Shown: piece by piece, positions 37,053-46,490 of the stretch
How positions within the stretch are numbered: the first letter of the stretch is position 1
Layout: every line of letters starts with the position of its first letter
Assembly (NCBI RefSeq): GCF_963674635.1
Contig: NZ_OY771475.1
Location: 2,542,001 to 2,606,000 of the forward strand
Reading direction: 5' to 3'
Origin: Breoghania sp.
Lineage (GTDB): Bacteria > Pseudomonadota > Alphaproteobacteria > Rhizobiales > Stappiaceae
Length of the DNA: 64,000 nt
Made by a program: the position numbers and the translations under genes
Notes under the pieces: model-generated
Database searches by the model: none
Seen by the model: only the letters and a program-made list of their open reading frames with translations
Told to the model about the DNA's origin: nothing

Positions 37053-38894
37053 ATGCCACCTACCATGGCCCCAACACCGCTCCTCACGCTCCAATCGATC
37101 CGGCTGACCTTCGGCGGGACCGCGCTTCTCGAAGATGTCGAGATGGCCGTCTCCCCCGGCGACCGGCTTTGCCTTGTCGGAAGAAACGGCTCCGGCAAGT
37201 CGACCCTTTTAAAGATCGTCGCCGGTCTCGTGGAGGCCGATGGCGGACGTCGCTTCGTCCAGCCCGGCGCGACCGTGCGCTATCTTGCGCAGGAGCCGGA
37301 TCTTTCCGGCTTCGACACCACGCTCGCCTATGTGGAAGACGGGCTCGCGCCCGGCGACGACCACTACCGCGCGCAATATCTGCTGGGCGAACTGGGCCTG
37401 AGCGGTCAGGAACATCCCTCAAGGCTTTCCGGCGGGGAGGCGCGGCGGGCAGCCCTTGCCCGCGCCCTTGCGCCGGAACCCGACATCCTGTTGCTGGACG
37501 AGCCCACCAACCACCTCGATCTTCCCGCCATCGAATGGCTTGAGGAGGAACTTTCCTCCATGCGCTCCGCGCTGGTCCTGATCTCTCATGACCGGCGTTT
37601 CCTGCAAGATCTGGCCCGCTCCACCCTGTGGCTCGACCGCGGTGTATTGCGGCGGATGGATCAGGGCTTCTCCAATTTCGAGACCTGGCGCGACGAGGTG
37701 CTGGAACAGGAAGAGCGCGACCGGCACAAGCTCGACCGCAAGATCGTGGCAGAAGAGCACTGGGTGCGTTACGGCGTGACCGCGAGGCGCAAGCGCAATA
37801 TGGGCCGCATGCGCGCACTCGCCGACCTGCGCACCCAGCGTCGCGAGCAGCGCAAGGCGCAGGGCAACGTCAAGCTTGCCGCCAGTGAGGGCGACACGTC
37901 AGGTAAGGTGGTGGCCAAATGCGAAGGGATGTCCAAGAGCTTTGGCGAACGCGTGATCGTCGACACGTTCTCCACCATCATCCAGCGCGGTGATCGGGTC
38001 GGCATCATCGGGCCCAACGGCGCGGGCAAGACAACGCTTCTGAACCTGCTGACCGGGGCCCTGGAGCCCGACAGCGGCAAGATCAAGCTTGGCACCAATC
38101 TGCAGATGGTCACCCTCGATCAGCGCCGCGCCAGCCTCGACCCAAGCTGGACGCTTCGCGAGGCCCTGACTGATGGGCGCGGCGACAAGGTGGAGGTGGC
38201 GGGCGTCACCAAGCACGTGGTCGCCTACATGAAGGACTTCCTGTTCACGCCCGAGCAGGCCGGAACGCCGATCTCGGCACTTTCGGGTGGCGAGCGGGGC
38301 CGCCTCATGTTGGCGCGCGCGCTGTCCACGCCTTCCAACCTTCTGGTGCTGGATGAGCCGACCAACGACCTCGATCTTGAAACGCTCGATCTCCTGCAGG
38401 AAATGATCGCCGACTATTCCGGCACCGTCATTCTCGTCTCCCATGACCGTGACTTCCTTGACCGGGTGGCGACGTCCGTGATCGCGGGTGAAGGCGACGG
38501 GCGGTGGATCGAATATGCGGGCGGATACACCGATATGGTGGCGCAACGCGGCCATGGGGTGCGGGCCCGTTCCGCAACGGAGCCGACGCAGGCGCGCGCG
38601 GAGAAGCCGGCACAGTCTGCCCCCAGGGTGGAGACCAGGCCGCAGCAGGCCAAGCGCAAACTCTCCTTCAAGGAGAAGCACGCACTGGAAACCCTGCCCG
38701 GCGAGATGGAAGAGCTTCAGAAGAAGATCGCCGGTCATACCAAACGCATGGCCGACCCTGACTTCTACAGCCGCGACCCGGACGGGTTCCAGCGCGTGAG
38801 CGGTGAACTGCAGGATCTGGAAGCAAAGCTGGCGGATGCCGAAGAACGCTGGCTTGAACTTGAGATGTTGCGCGAGGAGCTTGAAGGCAAGTGA
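37053..38894 (+). CDS. ABC-F family ATPase (Uup-like)
   Basis: 613 residues with two ABC modules and no membrane segment. Module 1: Walker A VGRNGSGKSTLLK, signature RLSGGEARRAALARAL, Walker B ILLLDEPTNHLD, HDRRFL. Module 2: IGPNGAGKTTLLN, ALSGGERGRLMLARAL, LLVLDEPTNDLD, SHDRDFLDR. The C-terminal 100 residues are basic and coiled-coil like (KRKLSFKEKHALETLPGEMEELQKKIAGHTKRMADPDFY), the Uup domain linked to DNA and ribosome binding. ABC-F proteins act on ribosomes; Uup also affects precise transposon excision. ATG 37053 is close behind AAGGG; ATG 37065 is possible. It is coupled to the next gene by GTGA overlap. Confidence 0.92.
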   Translation: MPPTMAPTPLLTLQSIRLTFGGTALLEDVEMAVSPGDRLCLVGRNGSGKSTLLKIVAGLVEADGGRRFVQPGATVRYLAQEPDLSGFDTTLAYVEDGLAPGDDHYRAQYLLGELGLSGQEHPSRLSGGEARRAALARALAPEPDILLLDEPTNHLDLPAIEWLEEELSSMRSALVLISHDRRFLQDLARSTLWLDRGVLRRMDQGFSNFETWRDEVLEQEERDRHKLDRKIVAEEHWVRYGVTARRKRNMGRMRALADLRTQRREQRKAQGNVKLAASEGDTSGKVVAKCEGMSKSFGERVIVDTFSTIIQRGDRVGIIGPNGAGKTTLLNLLTGALEPDSGKIKLGTNLQMVTLDQRRASLDPSWTLREALTDGRGDKVEVAGVTKHVVAYMKDFLFTPEQAGTPISALSGGERGRLMLARALSTPSNLLVLDEPTNDLDLETLDLLQEMIADYSGTVILVSHDRDFLDRVATSVIAGEGDGRWIEYAGGYTDMVAQRGHGVRARSATEPTQARAEKPAQSAPRVETRPQQAKRKLSFKEKHALETLPGEMEELQKKIAGHTKRMADPDFYSRDPDGFQRVSGELQDLEAKLADAEERWLELEMLREELEGK

Positions 38895-39373
38895 CGAGCC
38901 CCGCCCAGCCCCTTCCCGCGCCACAGATCTATGTCGATGCCGATGCCTGCACCGTGAAGGACGAGGTCGTGCGCGTGGGCGAGCGGCACGGGCTCGTCAT
39001 GCATTTCGTCGCCAACCAGTGGATGCGGCTCGATGACAGTCCGCTGGTGAAGCGCGTCATCGTTCCGGAAGGGCCGGATGCGGCCGATGACTGGATCGCA
39101 GACGCCATCACGGCTCGCGATATCTGCGTTACCAACGATATCCCGCTTGCCTCGCGCTGCCTTGAGAAGGGCGCGAAGGCGCTCGGTCAGGCGGGCAAGC
39201 CCTTCGATGCTGCCAGCATCGGCATGGCCTTGGCCATGCGCGATCTGAACCGGCACTTGCGCGAGACGGGCGAGATCCGTGGCGGCGGCCGCCCCGTCAG
39301 CCGAAAGGACCGCTCCGCCTTTCTCTCGGCACTTGAAAACATGGTTCAAGCCCTGCTGCGCCAAACCTCGTGA
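38891..39373 (+). CDS. YaiI/YqxD family DUF188 protein
   Basis: 160 residues. IYVDADACTVKDEVVRVGERHG at the N-terminus (about 13-34) and DDWIADAITARDICVTNDIPLASRCLEKGAKAL are the signatures of the DUF188 family, a PIN-like fold with conserved aspartates that suggests nuclease activity, unproven. GTG 38891 overlaps the ABC-F stop in GTGA, so translation is coupled. Confidence 0.92.
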   Translation: MTSPAQPLPAPQIYVDADACTVKDEVVRVGERHGLVMHFVANQWMRLDDSPLVKRVIVPEGPDAADDWIADAITARDICVTNDIPLASRCLEKGAKALGQAGKPFDAASIGMALAMRDLNRHLRETGEIRGGGRPVSRKDRSAFLSALENMVQALLRQTS

Positions 39374-39576
39374 GGCAATGACGCAGGAGAACGCCTCATA
39401 TCTTCTGGACAAACGCCACCACGCACTCCACACTCTGATCAATGAAATCCGAAAATGCCCCAGTCATAAGGGCAACGGAACAATAATTCTCTGCGCACAC
39501 TCCCCCAAACATTCCGAATAAATTCAGATGCGTGAATGAGTGGAAGCTGGTGATTGCTCCAGAGATAATTGTTCCA

Positions 39577-42500
39577 ATGACGGGAAACGGCAATACATCA
39601 GAACGCCGACAGGTCAGTGTCGTTTTTTTTGACATCGTCCAATCGACGGCGATGTCTTATTCACTCGACCCGGAAGACTTGTGGGCCGTGATGCACAGAT
39701 ATCGCGAGACCGTACGCAGGACGGTGGGGGCGTTTGGCGGGATCATCTGCCACCACAAGGGCGACGGCATTCTGTGCTGCTTCGGCTATCCCGCCTCCCA
39801 TGAAGACAATGCCTCTCGCGCGGTGATGGCCGCATTGGGCGTGCTTTCGCAGCTTGAGCGCGAGGGCGGCCCCCATGGTGGCGATGGGGCCCCGCTCCGG
39901 CTCAGGATCGGCATCGCCACTGGCGAGGTTGCCATTGTCGACAATCGGGCAGCCGACCCGGACGGACTGGAACTGCTCGGCCCGGCACCAAACCTGGCCG
40001 CCCGCCTGCAAACCGAAGCGGAAGAGAATGCCGCGCTGGTCGATGCGGCCACCTATCATCTCACACGGGATGACTTCCGCTTCGCCGCCGGTCGCCAGGC
40101 CCAGATGCGCGGTTTTCCTGTGCCGGTGACAGCCTACCGCCCCCTTGCCGCTGAAGATGCGCCCACCCGTTTCGAGCGCGCCCGGACCAAGCCGATGTCG
40201 GCTTTTGTTAATCGTCATCATGAACTGGCCGAAATGAACTTCGCCTGGCAGAAGACCTGCGCGCGTGAGGGCCAGTCACTGATCCTGACCGGCGACCCCG
40301 GCATTGGGAAATCGCGGCTGATCAGCCATTTCCTGAGGCGACTTGAGGATGTGGGCCAGCGGGTGATCAAGTTTCAGTGCTCCGCGTTGCACACCCGCAC
40401 TTCCCTTCACCCCTTTGCCGCGGGCCTGCAGGACTTCATCGGTCTTGAGAAGGGAAGCTCGGATGAGTCCAAAGTTCGCCATCTCAGGGCCTTTCTGCAG
40501 GATCTTGGCATCCGCGACGGATACTCCGTTCCGCTGCTGGCAAATCTCGTTGACCTTCCAGCGGCCCAGTATCTGCCGCTTCTCAGCACATTGAAGCCGG
40601 AAGAGGTCCGCATCCGAACGACGATGCTGGTGATTCACTGCCTGAACGCCCTGACCCTTCGCCATCCGCTCATTCTTGTCGCGGAGGACCTGCATTGGGC
40701 CGATCCGACCACCCTGTTGCTTCTAAACGATATCGCGCTCTCGCTCGGCAACAAGCAGATGATGCTGATTGCGACCTGCCGTGCGACCACACCGTGGAAC
40801 GAGAAGGATCCGCTCCGCGATCTGTATGCGCACGACAATTGCCGGGTTATGGCGCTCGACCGACTGAGCCGCCCGCATTCGGTTGAAGTCGCCAGCGACA
40901 TCGCCTTGCGCACCGATCCCTCCGGGCTTTCCGCAGACTGGATCATGCGGATCGTGGAACGCTCGGACGGGGTTCCCCTGTTCATCGAGGAACTGACGCG
41001 CGCGGTCATGGCCCGCAGCAACAAGGATGCGAGCGGGCACACGCCCCACAATGGCCCGTCCGCTGATATGGGGGCCAGCCAATCGCCTTCGCCCGCCGAT
41101 GACAACGACATTCCCGCGACCTTGCGCGACAGCCTGACCGCCCGCCTGGACGGCTTGCGCCATCCGCCGCCCGGCGCATTTTCTCCCAAACGCGTTGCAC
41201 AGATCGGCGCCTGTATCGGACGCGAGTTTCCGCTCGACATGCTTGCGCGTGTGGTTACCGCGGAAATGGCGACAGAACTACGCCCTGCATGCGAAACCGG
41301 ACCGGAGGTATTGCTTATGGTGCAGCAGGCGCTGGAGAAACTCGCGGACGCAGATCTTGTCCATCGTGTCATCGACCCCTTTGGCAGCGATGCCACCACA
41401 GGCAAGGTCTCGATGGGCGACATTTCGAATGGAAACGTGGAGGCGCGCGTCCATCGCGCACGCTCCATGCCGGTCTACCGGTTCAAGCACGCGCTCGTGC
41501 AAGACGCGGCATATGCGGGCCTGTGGCGACGTGACAAGCGGCAGATCCACGCGTGGTTGTTCGAAATCCTTCAGGAGGAGCGGGCCGCCGGCACACCGGA
41601 GGCCCGCCCGGAGCTTCTCGCCCACCACGCCTGTGCAGCGGGCGACATGGAAGCAGCGGCGCGAAACTGGCTAAAGGCCGGCCTACGTGCGACACGCCGT
41701 TCGAGCCTGAAGGAGGCGCGCATCGATTTTGAGGAAGTCCTGCGGCTTGCCGACAAGATTTCCACGCCGGAGACACGCGCAGTCGTTCAGCTGGAGGGCC
41801 TTATGGCTCTGGGAGCGGCCCATATGGCGGAAAAGGGCTTCGCCGCACCCGAAGTGGAACGGGTTTTTGACAGGGCAGGCAAGATCGCCCAACGCCTGGG
41901 ACGCGAACACACGCTTTTCCTGCCCACCCAGCTGGGTCGTCATGTCAATCTCCTGGCGCGCGGGCGACACAAGCAGGCCACCCGGCTGGGGCGCGAATGT
42001 GTTTCCCTCGCCCGCCAGCGTGGGAGCGTCCCCTTCGAACTTGAGGCGCTGCGCCATCTGGGCGTCTCCCTATTCTGGCTTGGCCAGCCGGAAGAAGCCT
42101 GCGAACACCTTTCCCATATCGTGTCGCTTTACGCCCCCTCCCTCCATGGCGACTTGCCCATCTTCTATGGCAGCGATCCGCGTTCGGGCTCGCTTGCCTT
42201 TCTTTCCCTCGCACAAGCAATGCTCGGCCGCACGAGAACAGCACGTGAAACGAGCTGGCTTTCCGTGCGTGTGGCCATGGAAGTCAACCATCCGCACAGC
42301 ATGGCCTACACGCTCGTGTGCCGGGCGACGCTTCTCGACATTCTGGAGGAGACGGAGGCGCACGAGGCCGCCGAACAGGCCAATACGTTCAGCATGGAGC
42401 GTGGCCTGCCGTTCTGGGGATACTGGGCGCAGGTACTGCAAGGCCATGCGTTGATCCGCCATGGCGAGACAAATGCAGGATTGCGGCTGGCGGAAGAGGG

Positions 42501-42954
42501 CATGGCCGCCTTCTGCGGCACGGGAGCGGGCGCGGTGCACCCCTATTTGCGGTCCATCATAGCCCATGGGCACCATATGCTCGGCGACCTGGAAACAGCC
42601 ATTGCCCATCAGGAAGAGGCGATGCACCTTGCAAGGGCCAACCATGAAGGCGCATTCGAGAGTGAATTATGGCGCGTCCACGCCCTGATGACGGCCCAAA
42701 AGACAGGCTTCGAACAGGAAACTGAGGCCGACCTGATGCGGGCGCTGAAGCGTTGCCGCAAGCGGAGCATGTATCTTTTCGAAGCCCGCACCGCACGTGA
42801 TCTCGGCACATGGCTCCTCGCGCGGCAGCGCATCCCCGAAGCCCGGCGGATCGTCAGCCAAAGCCTGGAACGCTGCCGGGGAATGGAGGACCGAGCCTCC
42901 GTAAGCGCCCTCGAAGAGGTTCTTGCACACATACAAGCAGCATCGGCGGACTGA
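39577..42954 (+). CDS. class III nucleotide cyclase / AAA ATPase / repeat regulator
   Basis: About 1125 residues, cytoplasmic. The class III cyclase domain (about 1-185) keeps both metal aspartates (VFFDIVQST and HHKGDGILCCFGYP) and the NLAARLQ transition-state Asn/Arg, so it may be active. An ATPase domain follows (FVNRHHELAEM, Walker A LTGDPGIGKSRL, Walker-B-like PLILVAEDLHWADPTTLLLLNDI). The C-terminal half is helical and TPR-like, with alternating Ala/Leu repeats (ARNWLKAGLRATRRSSLKEARIDFEEVLRLADK). The architecture resembles AfsR/STAND signalling ATPases. GTG 39532 would add 15 residues; neither start has a strong site. No obvious partner is adjacent. Confidence 0.9.
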   Translation: MTGNGNTSERRQVSVVFFDIVQSTAMSYSLDPEDLWAVMHRYRETVRRTVGAFGGIICHHKGDGILCCFGYPASHEDNASRAVMAALGVLSQLEREGGPHGGDGAPLRLRIGIATGEVAIVDNRAADPDGLELLGPAPNLAARLQTEAEENAALVDAATYHLTRDDFRFAAGRQAQMRGFPVPVTAYRPLAAEDAPTRFERARTKPMSAFVNRHHELAEMNFAWQKTCAREGQSLILTGDPGIGKSRLISHFLRRLEDVGQRVIKFQCSALHTRTSLHPFAAGLQDFIGLEKGSSDESKVRHLRAFLQDLGIRDGYSVPLLANLVDLPAAQYLPLLSTLKPEEVRIRTTMLVIHCLNALTLRHPLILVAEDLHWADPTTLLLLNDIALSLGNKQMMLIATCRATTPWNEKDPLRDLYAHDNCRVMALDRLSRPHSVEVASDIALRTDPSGLSADWIMRIVERSDGVPLFIEELTRAVMARSNKDASGHTPHNGPSADMGASQSPSPADDNDIPATLRDSLTARLDGLRHPPPGAFSPKRVAQIGACIGREFPLDMLARVVTAEMATELRPACETGPEVLLMVQQALEKLADADLVHRVIDPFGSDATTGKVSMGDISNGNVEARVHRARSMPVYRFKHALVQDAAYAGLWRRDKRQIHAWLFEILQEERAAGTPEARPELLAHHACAAGDMEAAARNWLKAGLRATRRSSLKEARIDFEEVLRLADKISTPETRAVVQLEGLMALGAAHMAEKGFAAPEVERVFDRAGKIAQRLGREHTLFLPTQLGRHVNLLARGRHKQATRLGRECVSLARQRGSVPFELEALRHLGVSLFWLGQPEEACEHLSHIVSLYAPSLHGDLPIFYGSDPRSGSLAFLSLAQAMLGRTRTARETSWLSVRVAMEVNHPHSMAYTLVCRATLLDILEETEAHEAAEQANTFSMERGLPFWGYWAQVLQGHALIRHGETNAGLRLAEEGMAAFCGTGAGAVHPYLRSIIAHGHHMLGDLETAIAHQEEAMHLARANHEGAFESELWRVHALMTAQKTGFEQETEADLMRALKRCRKRSMYLFEARTARDLGTWLLARQRIPEARRIVSQSLERCRGMEDRASVSALEEVLAHIQAASAD

Positions 42955-43050
42955 AGGCTGCGCCTCGCTCGCCCCGACCGGCTTCAGCGCTCTTCCCCCA
43001 CGTTTCCGAGGAACCGGCCTGAGCGTCAAACGCGCCAGTTGGCACGTCCC

Positions 43051-44214
43051 TTATTCCGCCACTGCGGCGAAATCGTTCCGACGCAGAGCGAAGAGCTCCT
43101 TCAAGTGGTGAATGGCGGCTGGAACCGCCTGATCGACGACGGAGCCGATTTCCTCGGCAGGCAGCAGGAAGCCGACGGGACTATCAGGTTCGGGCGGCAA
43201 TTCGACCGTGAAACAGTAGGTGCCGTATGTCTCGTAGGCCCAATCTGCAATCTCGCCTCCGATATGTCCCGGGTTCGTTCCGCACGACAAACCGTAGACC
43301 CAGGGCCCCGCTTCATTGAGCCGGTCCTTCATATCGGCTGCAAATTGCCGGACAAGCTGCCCGTCCACCCCATGAGTGGACGCGTCGATGCAACTCCACG
43401 GGTAGAGGATCATTTGCGAGAAGGCATGATAGGAGAGAATGCCGACAAAGGGCCGCTCGGTCTCGTCGATCATTCTTGAAAACAGATCCGCGATTGCCTG
43501 GGTCTCCGGCTCCGAAAAGGGCGCAGCCCCGCGGAACCGGCTGGAGGCCGGCGCGACCGACGCGAGGGACGCATCCCAGCCAACGGCATAATTCCGGCTG
43601 AGATCCACACCGATACTGCCGTCGCCGTTCACCTGCCGGTTCTTGCGCCACAATCGATCGCAGGTTCGGGAAAATTCATGACCGTCAGGGTTGAGCATGG
43701 GCACGATCCACGTGTCGCCGTTTTCCAGCAACGAGGCAACGAGAGGGTCTGCGCGGCGCTCCACCAATGTGCGGGCGAGATGAAACGGCGCCTCCACCGA
43801 TATCCATTCCCGCGCATGATGACAGCCTGTGACCAGCGCCGCATTGGCGCCGGGCGTCTGCCCGCCGAGCCTCAGGGCGAAGATCCCGCGCCCCTCGACG
43901 CTTTGACCTATTGTCTCAAAGGAACAGATATCGGGTGCGCTGTCCGCCAGGGCACGCATGTCCTCTTTCAGCATGGCATGGGAATGATAGGCGCCGGGCG
44001 CGCACACAGAAGCTGCCGGAATGAAATCGTCCACATGATCGCAGAGGACTTCGGCGCGCACCCCTTGCGCCGAAGGCAGGTTCGCGACATCCGTTTCCAG
44101 CCGCGCGACGATCCAGTCAGGCCCCGCTTTCCAGACCGTGCTCTCGTCGATCAGCGCGTCGATCTCGGCGCGGGCCGTACCGGGTTCCGCGGCAAATCTC
44201 ACCAATAGCGTCAT
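43051..44214 (-). CDS. M14 family zinc carboxypeptidase
   Basis: 387 residues. After an about 100-residue N-terminal domain come the zinc ligands VTGCHHAREWISVE (H-x2-E, about residue 132) and the third ligand His in ILSYHAFSQ. Substrate-binding NPDGHEFSRTCDRLWRKNR and SRNYAVGW and the catalytic Glu in YCFTVELPPE are also present. The set is that of a complete carboxypeptidase A/B-like enzyme. No signal peptide is seen, so it appears cytoplasmic, unusual for the family. ATG 44214 has GGGAG ten bases before it. Substrate unknown. Confidence 0.9.
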   Translation of the reverse strand: MTLLVRFAAEPGTARAEIDALIDESTVWKAGPDWIVARLETDVANLPSAQGVRAEVLCDHVDDFIPAASVCAPGAYHSHAMLKEDMRALADSAPDICSFETIGQSVEGRGIFALRLGGQTPGANAALVTGCHHAREWISVEAPFHLARTLVERRADPLVASLLENGDTWIVPMLNPDGHEFSRTCDRLWRKNRQVNGDGSIGVDLSRNYAVGWDASLASVAPASSRFRGAAPFSEPETQAIADLFSRMIDETERPFVGILSYHAFSQMILYPWSCIDASTHGVDGQLVRQFAADMKDRLNEAGPWVYGLSCGTNPGHIGGEIADWAYETYGTYCFTVELPPEPDSPVGFLLPAEEIGSVVDQAVPAAIHHLKELFALRRNDFAAVAE

Positions 44215-44583
44215 CGCCTACTCCCGAGCAGTCATGCGATGCGAAACGGGCGAGATCGGCTTGCCTCCCACGCAAGCCGATCCCGCAATGGCAGGTCACC
44301 CCTTGCCCGAACCTCCAAGGTGTCCTGTGGCCTAAAAGGCCCCAGCCGGGTTGGGGGGAAAGACGAACGGTACATGGCGTTCGGGTCACCGTGGCGCCTG
44401 TCTCACATTCCCGGTCCGATACCCGGCAAGAACGAACATTCAAGCGAGATCCGGGCGCGCGCTGTGGCAATTGCCACAGCCGGGCCGGATTCGCGCCGTT
44501 CCCCCAACCTGCCAGTTTTGACCGTGCATTTTTCCCTATAGAAAAAGAGGCTGGCCTGCTCAGGGCCCGGTTCGTGACAGGAT
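44215..44583. other. gene-free stretch between OpgH and the M14 peptidase
   Basis: 369 bases, downstream of opgH and upstream of the carboxypeptidase, both on the minus strand. It contains the 20-base palindrome listed next. No small gene is supported. Confidence 0.5.
44461..44480. promoter_or_regulatory. 20-bp perfect palindrome
   Basis: GCTGTGGCAATTGCCACAGC is fully self-complementary, about 250 bases upstream of the carboxypeptidase and 100 beyond opgH. With no T-run on either side it looks like an operator rather than a terminator. Confidence 0.5.
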
Positions 44584-46416
44584 CTACTCCGCAGCCGGTG
44601 CCTCGACATAGGCAGCCTCTTGGAAATGCTCCTGAGGCGCCATGGTCGGCAGGGCGGGGAGCCCGAGCCGGAGGAGGTCACCGGGAGGTTCCGTTTCTTC
44701 CGGGATACGCCACAGGCCGCTCAGCAAAGCAGCTCTGCCCCAGAAGGGCGCGGCTGTGATACGGGTAAAAGGGATGGCAAGGAGCGGTCCGAGAACAACC
44801 GGCAATGCGGGCAGGACGGCCAAGGCCGACATGCTGGCGAACCATACCGCCCCCGCCACACCGAAGAGCGTTTGCGGCCACAGGCGCCGAATTGCACTCG
44901 CATAGGGCACGGTGTGAAGCTGGCGGGCCTGGGCGGACCATGTCCCTCCACGTCCCATGGCCAGCTTCGCCAGAAAGACCGTGTGGGCGATCGCCATGAC
45001 CGGGGCAAGCAGCATGGAAAAGACGATTTCCCCTGCAACGCCCGTGACAATCCGGGCAGCGCCGCCAAAGGCCTGCCGCCGTTCGCGTGTCGCCAGAATA
45101 TCGAAGACGGTCGCAAATTTCGGAGCAAAGACCATGCTCATGACGCTCACGAAGAGGACCGCACCGAGGGCCGGATCGAACTGGTTCAGGTAATCGTCGT
45201 GGAGGAGAAACAGCCCGGCACTCAGCACCATGAAGGCGACCCATGCGGGCGAGCCGACGAACATCAGGATAGCCAATACAAGCTGCATCCGGCTGACAGG
45301 GCGCAGGCCCTTCATCGTCAACAGTTTCAGATACTGCATGTTGCCGTGGCACCAGCGCAGGTCGCGACGGATGAACTCGACAAGATCCGGCGGGTTTTGC
45401 TCGAAACTGCCCCCTTCGACCGGCAGCACCCGCACCTCGTAACCGGCGCGGCGCATCATCACCGCCTCCACCTGATCGTGGCTGAGGATGGGTCCGGAAA
45501 GCGGCCCCCTGCCGCCCAGTTCCGGCAAGTGGCAATGTTCCATGAAGGGCTTCAGCCTCAAGAGGGCGTTATGGCCCCAATAGGGACCGCAATCGCCCTG
45601 CCACCACGCCGAGCCCAGCGTGTAGGAGCGCATGCCGAGCCGCATTCCAAACTGAAAAATACGGGCGAAAGCGCTCATGGTCGGCAGGCCAACGACAAGG
45701 CTCTGCAGAATACCGACGCGTTCGTGACGCTGCATCAGGCGGACAAGGCGCAAGATGGCGGGCGCTTCCATGAAGCTGTCCGCATCCAGCACCAGTGCGA
45801 AGTCATGCCCCCGCCCCCAGCGCTGACAGAAGTCCGCGATATTTCCGGACTTGAAGGCGTGATTATCGGCGCGGCGACGATAGGTTACCGCGATATCGCC
45901 GCCCCAGCGCGCCTGCAATGAACAGGCAAGCCGTTCCTCCTGCGCGATGATTTCCGGCCATGAACTGTCGGACAGCAGATAGAGGTGGAAGTGAGCAAGC
46001 GCGCCTTCGCGCAGCAGGCCTTCCAGCATGGTTTCGACCGAAAGCGCCACACCGTCGATTTCCTCGTTCCGCAGACAAACGAGGATGGCGGTGGATGTCT
46101 CCAATGGACTGTCGGAAGCCTCGTCAGCGAGCATCGGATTGACCGCGGCCAGCGGATCACGGGAAAACCGCATGAGGACGAGACCGATCACTGCATTCCA
46201 GAAGCCGATGACCAGCCAGGGCAGGGTGACGAGAAAGAGCCCAAGCATGACGCTTTCCAACGGCTGCACGCCCCCTCTACGCATGGCGGCAAACATCAAG
46301 GCGGCAAGACCCAGGAAACTGAAGCCGGTCAACGCGGCAAAGACAAGACGGCGGCGGGTGGCGACCGCAGGGGACGACGCGCCGGATTGACCGCGCGAGG
46401 AGAAAACAGCACTCAT
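44584..46416 (-). CDS. mdoH: glucans biosynthesis glucosyltransferase OpgH/MdoH
   Basis: About 610 residues, inner membrane. It makes the glucan backbone of osmoregulated periplasmic glucans from UDP-glucose. Two N-terminal membrane segments (about 23-45 and 53-85) precede a GT2 domain with ILVCLRNEE, HAFKSGNIADF, VLDADSFM, GPLSGPILSHDQVEAVMMRRAGYEVRVLP and RRDLRWCHGNMQYL, and then several membrane segments. The N-terminal extension seen in enterobacterial MdoH is missing. ATG 46416 is preferred; an in-frame start at 46566 would overlap the divergent gene. No opgG partner is adjacent. Confidence 0.9.
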   Translation of the reverse strand: MSAVFSSRGQSGASSPAVATRRRLVFAALTGFSFLGLAALMFAAMRRGGVQPLESVMLGLFLVTLPWLVIGFWNAVIGLVLMRFSRDPLAAVNPMLADEASDSPLETSTAILVCLRNEEIDGVALSVETMLEGLLREGALAHFHLYLLSDSSWPEIIAQEERLACSLQARWGGDIAVTYRRRADNHAFKSGNIADFCQRWGRGHDFALVLDADSFMEAPAILRLVRLMQRHERVGILQSLVVGLPTMSAFARIFQFGMRLGMRSYTLGSAWWQGDCGPYWGHNALLRLKPFMEHCHLPELGGRGPLSGPILSHDQVEAVMMRRAGYEVRVLPVEGGSFEQNPPDLVEFIRRDLRWCHGNMQYLKLLTMKGLRPVSRMQLVLAILMFVGSPAWVAFMVLSAGLFLLHDDYLNQFDPALGAVLFVSVMSMVFAPKFATVFDILATRERRQAFGGAARIVTGVAGEIVFSMLLAPVMAIAHTVFLAKLAMGRGGTWSAQARQLHTVPYASAIRRLWPQTLFGVAGAVWFASMSALAVLPALPVVLGPLLAIPFTRITAAPFWGRAALLSGLWRIPEETEPPGDLLRLGLPALPTMAPQEHFQEAAYVEAPAAE

Positions 46417-46490
46417 GTCAGGCTCACTCTGCGTGATAGGCGACAGACTTTTTCTGCGGGACGGATCAAGCGGAAAGGACAGACGGGACA

